Source of the DNA: Glandiceps talaboti | Taxonomy: Eukaryota; Hemichordata; Enteropneusta; Spengelidae | Direction: 5' to 3' | Length of the DNA stretch: 64,000 nt | Assembly (NCBI RefSeq): GCF_964340395.1 | Contig: NC_135552.1 | Location: forward strand, 69,001 to 133,000 | Part shown: in pieces, positions 47,785 through 59,221 of the stretch | Layout: each line of letters begins with the position of its first letter | Numbering within the stretch: the stretch's first letter is position 1 | Notes under the pieces: model-generated | The model's input: only the letters and a program-made list of their open reading frames with translations | What the model was told of the DNA's origin: nothing | Databases searched by the model: none | Translations under genes and position numbers: made by a program

Positions 47785-48061
47785 GGAGCCGTTGTTTATG
47801 TATGAAGTTGTGATCTTACGTTTCATCACGTAAAGTAATACGATATTTGGGCCTGAGTAACTGCAATAATTGTAGTGTTTGATGTGATTTTTAGGACTTT
47901 TCTTCTGTTTTTGTACTTTTTTTCGTTCTGATGTTTAACTGGAGGCAAAGCTACAATTCCTGCTTTAAATGTAAATGCAAATAGACAGAAGCCATTCATA
48001 TTACGTGATTAATTACGTGATGAAACGTAAGATCACAACTTCATACATAAACAATGGCCCC
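47785..48061. mobile_element. 277-bp MITE with about 50-bp inverted repeats
   Basis: The left end starts GGAGCCGTTGTTTATGTATG and the right end, inverted, GGGGCCATTGTTTATGTATG. Both continue through AAGTTGTGATCTTACGTTTC and ATCACGTAA. TA flanks both ends, consistent with a Tc1/mariner-type target, though TTA/TAA is also possible. Lies in VPS18 intron 47242-51964. Confidence 0.85.
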
Positions 48062-49690
48062 TAATAGAGGGATAGAGGGACTGTGGTTGGGTGAATTTTT
48101 TCTTCTAAATTATGCCTTGTGTGCCAATATTTCCTAACTCCAACATTAATTACGGAGTATTTATGACTTAAGAAGTGTTCAGAGGTACCTCAATTTCTTT
48201 CAAAATCGGCAAATGTAGCAACGCATGCAGTGAGCAGTACTCTAACATCTCGCTCACGTTTTCAGTGTGATCTCGTCTATTAACATTATCATTACAGGAA
48301 TTTGTAGCGTTTGCTTGCCTTTAAACATCAGAACAAAAAAGGGCATAAAAACAAGAAAAAGATCTCAAAATCACAGCAAACACTACAATCAGCTAGGGCC
48401 AGAGATAGTCAGATACATCCCAGCTAGATGTTGACAGTCTGTCAGACATCAGACATCTGAAAATGTGTTCTGCATCAAGATATGGGACGGGGCGGGGTCA
48501 AAAGGTCGCACTCATACAGAATGAACGTACACGTATGCTGCATATCACACTTACACATGTTACATGCACTCTCAGACAAATGAAATGTACCGTACTACAT
48601 AGAAACCTTTTTAATGAACTGTATTTATTTAATACTAAAACTAAATAATGAGTTGAATATACAAGAAGAAATGAAAAAAAACGTATTTACAAGAAAGACG
48701 ACGACGTGGTCGACAGCTGATAACAACGCACTGTTGTCATGGTTGCATCCATAAATAGTGTTCACAGACATGAAAATGTGTATTTATAGGTAGGCCGAAG
48801 CTGAAATAGATTTACACCTTTGAAAATCTTTATTGGAAAAAGAAACGAAACTCCTTTCACTTCTGGCCGACAATCATCTTTTCGGTATCACAGTCAATGG
48901 TCAAAGTAGCAATGCCGCAACTACGGTTGTGTTACATCTCATGCGACAAGTTGTTTGAAAGTCGACACTATAGTCAGGGTGTGACATGTCGTTCTCACCA
49001 TTTCACAATCATTTCAAATCTTTTATGAATCGTACAAAAGACAAAAGACATAGGGGCGGTCAATAGGAGATCAACTTTATTGAGATGTTATTGAAGGTGT
49101 GATCGTTCCAATGCACTCGATGTAGTCATCTTTTGTTTTACCGTACGTCATTAACATCACATCATTCAAGGGGTGGATAGTGATTGTTTACAAACAATAC
49201 ACACTGTAGCTCAAAGACAAGCAGCGCTCATTCACATGTCAATCGTCATTCATCAAACTTCACATTCTGCATTTTTTGTGTTTTTTGGTAAAATTCCAGC
49301 ATGGCCTCCAGTGCCATGTGACCTTCTCGTGGGGTCGTGTGACCTTTTGGTGTTTTTTATGATGCCCCTTTATAGTAACATACTTCCCGAAATTTTTGTC
49401 CAGAATACTTGTACAATAACAAAGATATTGATCATGCATATAAAACAACATTTGTAGGGGTCTACTTCAATAGAAAACTACGCATAGGAATACATGTATA
49501 CACATTATCTACCCAATGAAAGTGTTAAACATGAGCATTTCAAAATCATGAACAAGGGGCAAAGCTCCCATCACTGCAGTTGAGATTTTCAATCAATTCT
49601 GGATGGTTAATATGGTCCTCCATTTTATACAATTATAGCGTCTTTGTCTTTTAATGCAACATTGTTTTATTTACATTGTTGTTCTTTAAC
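48062..49690. other. Intronic DNA without recognised features
   Basis: No motif-bearing frames. The short frame 49173-49457 (+) is unrecognised. Confidence 0.4.
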
Positions 49691-49694
49691 CTGT

Positions 49695-49939
49695 GCATAT
49701 CCATTTTCATCGTGATACGATCCAATATGGCTGCCTAGCAGTGATTTTGTTTGCGAATTTTCCATGTCTAAAGCCATAACTCAGACATGCTTGAACAGAT
49801 CTCATTCAAAGTTGGTATTAGGACAGTGTTCTATGACATACATGTGCATATCCATTTTCGTTGTGATACAATCTGATAAGTGTTGTTGCGTGATCAGAGT
49901 AGTGATATCAAGAAAATGACAACATAAACTGCCAGTTCC
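49695..49939 (+). mobile_element. F2 fragment, left of the TTAA insertion
   Basis: Core words 'gatacgatccaatatggctg', then tail 'agtgttgttgcgtgatcaga'. The tail continues after the inserted element at 51567-51610 ('aacccaatcatggcgggg'). Confidence 0.85.
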
Positions 49940-49943
49940 TTAA

Positions 49944-51562
49944 CCCTTTCACCACCAATGGCCTCATGGGATTGTGTGTTTTCCACCAGCCCCCTCACTA
50001 ACATAATGTGAGCGCGAGTGTAGTGCAATCAAACTGATATAAAAATACTTGGAGTTGCTTATTTTTTAAAAATAAGGTATCATTTGAATGGAAAATAAAT
50101 TTTCTACATCATAGTACCAAATACATACATTCAAATATCACACACATAACCGAAATATGGATTAATGTAATAAAATATTAATAAAACAAACATAGGTTGT
50201 TTATTTATTGACATATCACAAATAAACAAAATATTTATATTACAAACAAAATTCAAAATACCAACATTTATGTTCCTACAAAACTTCTGTATTCTGGTTA
50301 AATGGTCAAAATCGGCGAAAATTTGTCAGAAAATGTTATTTTTAGTCGTAATAAATTTGAACGAAAATAATTAACGGCTCACTAATCCGATTACGAGGCA
50401 ATAGTCAGCCCTGCACCGGCAATCAAAGGGACAAAAATATCTGAAGTCGTCGCCCCAATACCTTCTGAAAAATCAGTTTGTGTAATTATATATCATTATT
50501 TGACAGAACATCAAAAAATTATCACCAAATTTATCCTCAAAATCAGTAAAAAAATGCTCCCAAATTGGTAGTTTACGAGTCCGAATCGGGACGCCAACAT
50601 GACACTTTTCGCCGACATGCTTACCCACGAAAGCAAATATGCAGTCGGGACTTTGAAGTTACGTTGCGATAATCTGATCCTTCCATATACTGTATTGAGT
50701 TCATGCAGCCATCTCCTTGTATAAAACATCGTATTCATAGTCAAAATTGAGTGGAAATTTCTACGAACAGCCCATTTATTTACATTGCAAACGATGTTTG
50801 GGGAGACATATTTTGCTTTGGCGATGTTGAAATTTGAATTTTACATTGAAAAACTCGCGTAAAAAATCTGATCGGAAAATCGCCCATATCACGAGTAAGT
50901 TTCCCTCCACTTACCTCTACACACTGAGCTAATACAAATACAAGTCATTATTGAGCCGTAACAAAAAGAAATAAAACCCAAATAATCCACTATATAGCCC
51001 AAAATTACCCCCAGAACGTTAGCATGGGCGTCGGCACGGTCACAAGATTGCATAAATTTGAACGACATTCAAAAATTCAACCGTAAACTGCTGTCGGCAG
51101 CTCACACGGTCTTAGCGGGAATTTGATGCTTACATACAAGTACAATGTGTTCCCATAGCTAAATACTTGTATTCAACGATGTATTTCAAGTCAAATTCTG
51201 TCGAAATATCCAAAGATAGTGATATAATTTATATCGTAGGCCATGTTATGAGAGCCGTTAATTACTTCCGCCATGTTGAAATTCGATTTCGTGAGCGAAA
51301 AACGCACAAAAATTTACAATCGCTCGTCATTTGGATCGTACTCCAGATACCGTTCACTGTCATGCTTTCAAAATGGCTGTGGAGATAATCAAGGCTAATA
51401 CGCATGTGTGGAACTAGTTATGGCAGCAATTTTTGCAGCAATAGCTGCCGTTAAACGGCATAACGGCGAGGTAGGTGAATGACCTTTGGCGTTCCCGCAA
51501 TAGCGGGAATTGGTGGGCGCCCTAGAGCGTTCCCGCAATAGCGGGAATTGGTGGTGAAAGGG
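49944..51562 (-). mobile_element. piggyBac-like TTAA element, copy 2, 1,619 bp
   Basis: TTAA at 49940-49943 and 51563-51566; ends CCCTTTCACCACC and GGTGGTGAAAGGG form a perfect 13-bp inverted repeat. The intact F2 tail at 27775-27830 gives the empty site (CCTTAAAACCC), which proves TTAA duplication. It matches copy 1 (6435-9666) in inverted orientation, minus the nested element. Subterminal palindromes TTCCCGCAATAGCGGGAA lie at 51492-51509 and 51530-51547. No transposase. Confidence 0.92.
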
Positions 51563-51964
51563 TTAAAACCCAATCATGGCGGGGTACTATGTCATTCTCA
51601 ATGACTTGTTTTTGTATGTATCACCTAGTGCCAAAGGCAAATTTCAATGTTATAGTTAAGTGGACAATAAAGTATAATAACAGAACCATGCGTGAGCCAG
51701 TATGGGAACCCTGTGATATTTGCACTACTTGTGTTTGCAGTGTTTTCTGCTGCATTTTCACTGCTGACTATACTCATGAAAGTACAGCCACAGAGTTACT
51801 GCAAGCACTCATGCCAATACCCCAAGTACACCACACTTACACTTGTGCTTCACAGGGCTATGTCATAGTACTAAGTTTATCAAATATTTTTTTTATTTCA
51901 CATTTGAGGCTTTTATCTTCTCAAGATATGTACATGTATTTTAAGTTTGCTCTTCTTCTTACAG

Positions 51965-52044
51965 GTGGTATTTTTGAGACAGAAATATTATCTGGAGAAG
52001 ATAGTAGATTTTTTCAAGGAAGTCTTGAGCAGTATTGGAAACAG
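51965..52044 (+). CDS. VPS18: VPS18 exon (beta-propeller)
   Basis: Acceptor tcttcttacag, donor GTATAC. It starts with GT, completing the Gly codon left by 47241. It encodes GIFETEILSGEDSRFFQGSL and EQYWKQ, ending in phase 0. This fits the VPS18 stretch G.IFE.EL followed by a variable loop and a tyrosine-aromatic motif (LYFRPLY in human). The next exon, expected to hold the ATT..RL+QF+G propeller strand, was not found before 64000, so the following intron exceeds 11.9 kb or the exon lies in sequence I failed to recognise. Confidence 0.9.
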
Positions 52045-52448
52045 GTATACTGGGTTTATATTTATTCACTCATACAAAACCCAAATTCTAAGTGATCAAT
52101 AGCACACATCAATATCACACATCAATATCACACATCAGTTTGATTGATGTTGGACAGTCATGTGATCACACAAGACCACTGACTGGTATACAGCAGTACA
52201 TGGAATTTGACCAGACTGATATGAATACCACAGTTATTGCTCTCTGTTTCTAACAATTTTTATTTAAAAGTTCCACACTACATTTCATACTTTTTCCCTT
52301 TTAAAAGGTCCAATCAAATGACATTGCAATTTGTAATGATAAAGACATGTGTGATAAATGATACATGTATATACCATTTTTTGAACTCAATTATCTTTGG
52401 CATAGCTTTAAAACTGGTGTGATCTTCCAATATCACAAGTTCTTGTAC
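52045..52448. other. Intronic DNA, no feature
   Basis: Only a short 'caatatcacacat' repeat near 52108-52137. Confidence 0.4.
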
Positions 52449-53156
52449 CTTTTGGTGTCTGGTTGGGAAATTATTCATGACAAATAAAAATGATCGCATC
52501 CCAGGTGTGTGGTATGGGTCAAAAAATGTGATTTTGGTTTTAAAAATGTAAACCCCAAAACTATTGGGCAGATTGGTCTGAAATTTCGTTGGAATATTTT
52601 TAGAGGTATGAAGATGAAGAAATATTCATGTCATGATGATCCTATTAGTGATATGCAAATTAGGTCTAAAAATGTAATTTTTAGCACAACTGAACTGATA
52701 TACATGTAAGGTTCAGTAGGCATGGAAAAGTGTCTGTCTGTCTCTGTCTCTGTGTGTGTGTGTGTGTGTGTGTAAACAACTTAAACTTGTTAAAGTCAAA
52801 AACCGCTGGACCAATTACCATGATATTTGGTGGGTGTATTACCTTGGGTGTCTGTTTGGGAAATTGCTCAAATCAAAATATTACCACCGATGTGTGATTT
52901 GGGTCAAAAAACTTAAACTCAAAAAGTACTGAGCAGATCGGTCTGAAATTTCATGGGAACATTCTCAAGGGTGTTTAGACTAAGAACTGTTCATGACATG
53001 GTGGTCCCATAAGTAATATGCAAATTAGGACTAAAAATGTGTCTTGTTCAAAACTACTGAGCAGATTTGCCTGAAATTTAATGGGGATGCATCTGGGGTA
53101 TATAAATGAAGAAATATTAAGCATATGATCTCATCAGTAATATGCAAATTAGGTGT
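52449..53156 (+). mobile_element. Two F1 partial copies in tandem
   Basis: F1 body at 52449-52676 ('tggtgtctggttgggaaatt'), then a second head at 52682 with (CTGT)n/(GT)n and its own body. Both end at 'atatgcaaattagg'. No core units. Confidence 0.75.
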
Positions 53157-53159
53157 AAC

Positions 53160-53470
53160 CAGATTTAAACTGAATGCCTTCCGTAAGGGTGATATTAAGT
53201 TTTTTGTTCCTACACATAATCATTGCTGGAATACAACAACCTTGTTATAGTAGGCTATTAGTACATGATATACCCCTGAATTGGCAAAAAGGTGTGCCAA
53301 ACTATAAGAAAAGACTTTGTGATACCAATCTGTGTACGTAGTGGAAGTTCTGTGGAACAGGTGCACCAGGTGTAATGGCTTTTGAAATGAAATTATTCTA
53401 ATACAGCGATACACATACAGACACACGTACATTTACCCATACATACAGAACAAATTTATGGATTGCTTAT
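53160..53470 (-). repeat. Dispersed 300-bp repeat, right arm of an inverted pair
   Basis: Inverse of 46270-46612, starting 'agatttaaactgaatgcctt'. The two arms flank VPS18 exons 47157-47241 and 51965-52044. Confidence 0.75.
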
Positions 53471-56400
53471 TGGTATCGTTTGAACATAATGAATTTTAGC
53501 TCCATATCTGTGATTTTTGAAGTCACAGTAATAGTTAGTTGTCGAAAAAGTTGCTACCTATTCTCAGGACAGGAAAGCTTGACTCGACTTCGCTCCGCCT
53601 TCACGATCCCCTGCATAACCGTGATATGTACAATAGTTTCCATGGCAAATAATAAACACAATTCAAACCATCGTACCATCGCTAGTATGCAGAAAGTTTA
53701 CATACTTTATGGTAAGCATGATACCAGTCTGTACTTTGATTTTATACAACTCGTTTACGGTAATATCCTTTTGTGTACTCAGTTCAAGAATTCCACGATG
53801 CATGCCACGATGAGGTGAATTTCCATGGCTCTCAAGTTCCTTTGGTTTCTCAAAATATAAAATTCAGATCCTGACAGAAACTTATCGACATATATTTCGA
53901 TATACGTACCTTTTATACAAGCAACCCGAATACTTTGAACGGCCTAGAACAAAGCCAATCAATGTCGGAAAACTGAGGAAAATTTGACCCAATTGAACCA
54001 CTGAATAGTGCTGAGTACACTACCCAACATTGCAACACAGTAACAACATTTACTTATCTCAATTGCATTGTTGTGATAATATGTTAATATGAAAAAATGC
54101 ACGAGTTCTGGCAACAAACTCGCCCTTTGTATCGAAAGATTTATATTAAAAAAAAAGAGAGAAGATTTTCAATTTTGATCAAAGAAGAGATGGTATGTAT
54201 TTATCTTCAAATTGGCAAATTCTCCAGCAAGAATTTATGATAGAAAGCTGGTGATTTCACCCGGAAGTTGAAGCTGACCTGGTTTGACCTACGATCTCTT
54301 CATGCATGCTTTCAGAAATAGAAATATGCATGAGTATTGAGAAAAGTAAAAACAAGATTTTCAATTTTGAAATTGTGAAGAGATGGTGTGAAGTTATGTA
54401 AGCAAAATCTCCAGTAAGATTGCTTGCAGATGCGATCTTACGGCCAACCACACATGTAATAATGGGAAGCTTTTATAGAAAGTTGTAGCATAGATCTCAC
54501 GGTAGGCATTTTTAAGGCCAAGAAAAAACAAGGATTGTTTTCTGGTGAGTTTGCATCACTTGAATACCCCACCTCGTTCTTCTTTTTTCTCGTGTTAGTC
54601 CAACCAATGCAGACTGATAACTCTCCCTACATTAATTGCTACTTCAGGGAAAACAACTGCAGAACTAACCATGAACAATTAAAAAAAATTTGTGTCGTCA
54701 TACCACTTTAGGCAACGTTTCCTGACCAGAAATGACAACCTTCTTTTGTGTGGCTACCGCATCTAATTCCCGAAAAATGTCAATATCTTGTTAAAACTGA
54801 AAGCTACATTGATATTTTTTTCAGGACAGATGTGCTTAGGTATTGCAAATGTATGTACCAAATTATATTGAATTTGAAGTGTGCACTCTTGAGATATAGC
54901 CTAATTACCAAAAACCATTAATTACACAAATTGCTCATTAATGTTCATGGTGTTTAGCAAAACCTAATAAGTTCTTGCCATTAATCTAAAGGAAACTCGA
55001 ATTCCCTAGCTTTTTAGAATAAGCAAGTAATATGATTAAGAAAATAAGCTCAAAATGGTGAAAAACAGAAGAAATGCTGTTTTTCGATATTTCATAAACC
55101 GCATCCCCGCCGTATGAATGCTAGTTGAAAACTTGGCTGTGAATTAGTTTGTTTGGACCCCCTCTAGCATGAATGGCAATCTTCATATGGATCATGTCTG
55201 CCTTTAGACTACTGTAGAGACGCTCTATATAAGTAATACGCATCGTACTGTAAAGCTTGCTTACTATTTCAAAGCCAGGGAGACAACAACAAAGTGTGTG
55301 TATTGCGCATGCGGGGCGTTATATACACTCTGCATGTAGCCTCGGTTGCTGAGCTCTGATCTAAGCCAAGCCATTGCCGCATATCGCCAGGAATACGGCT
55401 AATTTGAAGATGCCGAAACCAAAAATAGGAATAAGAAAGACCAAGCTTCATACAAAGCCTTGTCAGATGCTGGTTAAAGGCCAGGGAAGAATACATGTAG
55501 CCACAAGACAGAGTTTTGGCGACAAGGTTAGAGCGAGGTTAGCCATTGCCCAGTGACCCACACAGCCTAGCCCGCTGTCTACGCATACGGTCTACGATTC
55601 TACGAGTGTGGGGACTGCAATGCGATGCCGACAGACGGTTTATAACTTTATACAAGAAGTAGAAGCAACAGCAGGTACACAACCAGTCAATGAAGATACC
55701 CCTACGGACTGCAAAGAAAACGTAACTTTCATTTGACTAGATCTGTTCATGATGTGTCATTCTACATTTGATATTCAATCATCCTGCAATGTGTCAACAA
55801 TTGTGGCAGTAGTGTCAAATTTTCACGTGGAATGTCCACAAATGAAAGCGTGCATGACAAGTCAGAAATTGTACGTCTGTGAATTTTTCACTGTATGGAA
55901 ATATTTATGTCTACAGTAAGTTTTCCTTACTGACTCATGTCATGATGACGTTACAGTTATTATATATGTCTATTTATTTATTGTTTGTAAAACCTTCGCT
56001 AGAAGAAGCCATTTCCAGAACAATTATGTACAGTTACAAATTTCAGTAAATTTTATACTACTCTTAGTCTTCTCTCAGTCATTGAGCAAGCAAGTGAGTG
56101 AGATAATGAGTAAGTTTATTGTAGTGTTAAAAAAGTATGCTGTATACGTTTTATCACCAATAATGTATGGAATTCAAAATGAAATAACAAACATGACATT
56201 TCTACTACAACAGAGTAGAAAGCAAAGGCACAACTGAATGCAACATGGCCATCCCATGGGGGTGGGATCCAAATATTTTATAAACTCAAGTGTCTGGTTG
56301 TATTATATATGATCAATGATTTATTAACAAAAGTCAAAACTTTCTTATAAATACACGAGCAAATATTTTATTTATTAAGACAGTAATTTGGATAAGTTGG

Positions 56401-57049
56401 GAATCGTTTACTAGGTACCGGCGTTAGTATCTAGCTACTCAGTGCACTGTCTGTCGACCACTTTTGTACCTCTTCTTGTCTTAGTCCGTCCATTTCATTT
56501 TGGCATGATCCTGTTAAAAAAAAAAGAATAATGTTTAGGCTACTTTCTTGCCCACGCATGAAATCAATAAGTTACTCAGCATAGGTGATGTGCACTATCA
56601 GGGAAAAATGCACCTACCATCTACTCGGCTAGTCCTAGCTACTTGGCAACAATACATGATGGTGATACACATGTACGTGTGTCGAGAACGCATGGATAGG
56701 ATAGGAAAGTGAGAAACACATCTAAATCAAAGGTTGAACGTTATATTTATTTACTCACCCTCTGTCTGAGATTTTCAGGGTGAAATCGGCAGCAGGCGTC
56801 TGAATTACTAGTCTGTGTTGACGGCCTCTGAACCTTCTACAAAATGCCGTCATTGCGTGATATAGACAGAGAATCATCATTGAGGGCGCATCAGACTCCC
56901 CAGCAAAATACAAATTTGTTAATTCTAGTCGCAGTTTGAGGCCGATTTACCTCTGTACATTTCCTGTTTGCCCCTTGCTAATTCTTATTCAAATGTGTTT
57001 AAATACATTTATTAAAGTGGATTTACATATTTTTATTGAGAATTTTAAC
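53471..57049. other. Long stretch without recognised genes
   Basis: Contains an inverted 148-bp-family unit at about 54885-54960. A 60-codon frame at 55374-55556 (MPKPKIGIRKTKLHTKPCQM) matches nothing I know. The surrounding 55.2-55.7 kb is richer in CpG. I searched here for the next VPS18 exon and found none. Confidence 0.35.
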
Positions 57050-57312
57050 TGACATCCTAGCCTGTACAACTCCCTTATTAGACAAATGAATAAATAGTCC
57101 AAAAAAAATGTATGCAAATATACCTAGCTGCAAGACCACGCCCAGAGCAACAGTCAAACGATCGTTTATATTGCAAAGATAACAACAGTGTTGGATAGGC
57201 AACTGGATAATCATTCAGCAAATGAACACCTGTACTTAGCATGGATCAGGATGTGGGTAAACATTTTTTTAAAACTGTACAGTTGTGCTACAATACCATT
57301 GGCAGTATTTCT
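57050..57312 (+). mobile_element. F1 core and tail fragment
   Basis: 'gaccacgcccagagcaacag', 'tatattgcaaagataacaac', and the tail CAGTTGTGCTACAATACC. Confidence 0.75.
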
Positions 57313-58254
57313 GGTAAAAAAATAATATCCTCAAAAACTATTCGCTGGATAGGGCTGAAATTTCAGGCAAGTTTTCTTACGTGCACATGCACAATGCAAA
57401 TGGATGGAAATCTCCACCTGTGTGATGTCAAACAGGACAGATCAAAAACCCAAATCCCTCTGTTCTATTGGAACTTTTTTCACTGCCTCAGCATTCCCAT
57501 AGAAACCGTAACCTAAAAAACGTTTTTTAAAAATGCTTACCCACATGCTGATCCAAGCCTTAAGTCTTTGTTTTGTTATCGTGGTCGTAAAGCTGGACAC
57601 AAACACCCAAACCAATGTTTTCGATTCCAACTATTATTAGCAATCGTTATTGTCTTGGGTCAAAAGGTCGAACAGAACAGGTGCAGAACCGGCTATTACG
57701 GCAAATTCCTATCTCTGTTGATGCTACTTACATTTGTATGGTGAGTCGCTACCTATTCGTACCATAATAGCACCTAGGAGTGCACACCTTATTAAAAACA
57801 AATATGACTCTGTTCCAGTCAAAATTCCGGGAGTTTGCGCATGCCTCCAGAAATTACAATTAAATGCTGGTCTGAGGAATGCACATTCTGTTAATGGGAA
57901 GATCAGTGCTATAACGTCAACATTGTTGACTGAAAATTTGGACATCTTAGCCATTACAGAAACTTGGCTCAAAAGTCAAGATGACCCAGTTTTACCGAGC
58001 TTCTCTCTTCAATCAGCAGCCTCACTCGAAGAGAAAAGGGGATGGAGTAGCAGTGTTAGCAGGTTCCAACCTTCGTGTCATTGAGAAGCGATCATCTTTG
58101 TTTCAATATTTCGAAGCTTTAGACATTACTTTTCAGTCTTTGAGTCAATGTCTGCATGTACCGGTAATTGTCGTCTACCGTCCTATAAAATCAACAAAGA
58201 ATAAAGTGACCATCCCTGAGTTTATTTTGGGATTCTCAACGCTCCTGGAAATAG

Positions 58255-58474
58255 CCAATCACAGTACTGAAACTGCCCTTCTCCAAGTTCATACCAAGCC
58301 AATCACAGTACTGAAACTGCCCTTCTCCAAGTGCATACCAAGCCAATCACATTACTGAAACTGTCCTTCTCCAAGTGCATACCAAGCCCATCACATTACT
58401 GAAACTGCCCTTCTCCAAGTGCATACCAAACCAATCACATTACTGAAACTGCCCGTCTCCGCGTCCACATTAAT
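58255..58474 (+). repeat. 44-bp tandem repeat inside RT coding sequence, five units
   Basis: Units start at 58255, 58299, 58343, 58387 and 58431 with 'ccaatcacagtactgaaact' or close variants. One unit spans the conserved HSTETALLQVH codons of the LINE. 44 is not a multiple of three, so each unit shifts the frame. Confidence 0.95.
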
Positions 58475-59221
58475 ATTATGTGTGCATTGAATGACAAAAA
58501 AGATGTAATTCTCGTCATGCTGGATTTATCTGCTGCCTTCGATACGATCGATCATGAGGTTTTGTTAAATAGACTGCAATTTTGTTTTGGTATCACAGGC
58601 ATGGCTCTGTCCTGGTTCAGATCGTATCTCGTCAATCGTCACCAGCATGCATCGACGATATTTGTAGCTGGATGATGTCCAATATGTTGGTACTCAATGA
58701 CAATAAAACTGGGGTTGTTCATTTCTCCTCACGCCTTAAATCAGATGTATCAGAGCTAACTAGCCTTATAAGATTGGTGAGATTGATATCACTCCATCTT
58801 CTTCAGTACGGAATCTAGGTGTGATTCTAAATAACGTTGACTCCATGTCTAATCAAATCGGTCAGATATGTAGAAATGGGTATTTCGCGTTGCACAGAAT
58901 TGGAAAGATTTGTCGACTTTTGGATAAAGCAACTACAGAAAAAGTAATCCACACATTTGTAACATCCCACCTCGATTACTGTAAATAGTCTCTTGTACGG
59001 AATAACTTCAAATTTCAAATCAAAGTTCAAATTAACCGTCTACGGACTCTTCAAAATGCCACTGCGCATCTTGTCAGTTGCTCACACAAGTTTGATCACA
59101 TCACTCCAGTACTTGTTGAATTGCACTGGCTTCAAGTTGAAGCAAGGATCAAATTCAAAATTCTGCTAACCACTTTCAAAATCATCAATCAAGCTGCACC
59201 CCTGTATCTGATCAAACTAAT

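Noticed and set aside
55374-55556. 60-codon basic frame in a CpG-richer patch
   Set aside because: It could be an exon of an unknown transcript, but there is no similarity, no clear splice sites and no support in neighbouring sequence.
57545-57640. Possible gag zinc knuckle (CYRGRKAGHKHPNQC)
   Set aside because: The second cysteine is missing, the spacing is off and no neighbouring retrovirus-like domain is visible. Too weak to annotate.
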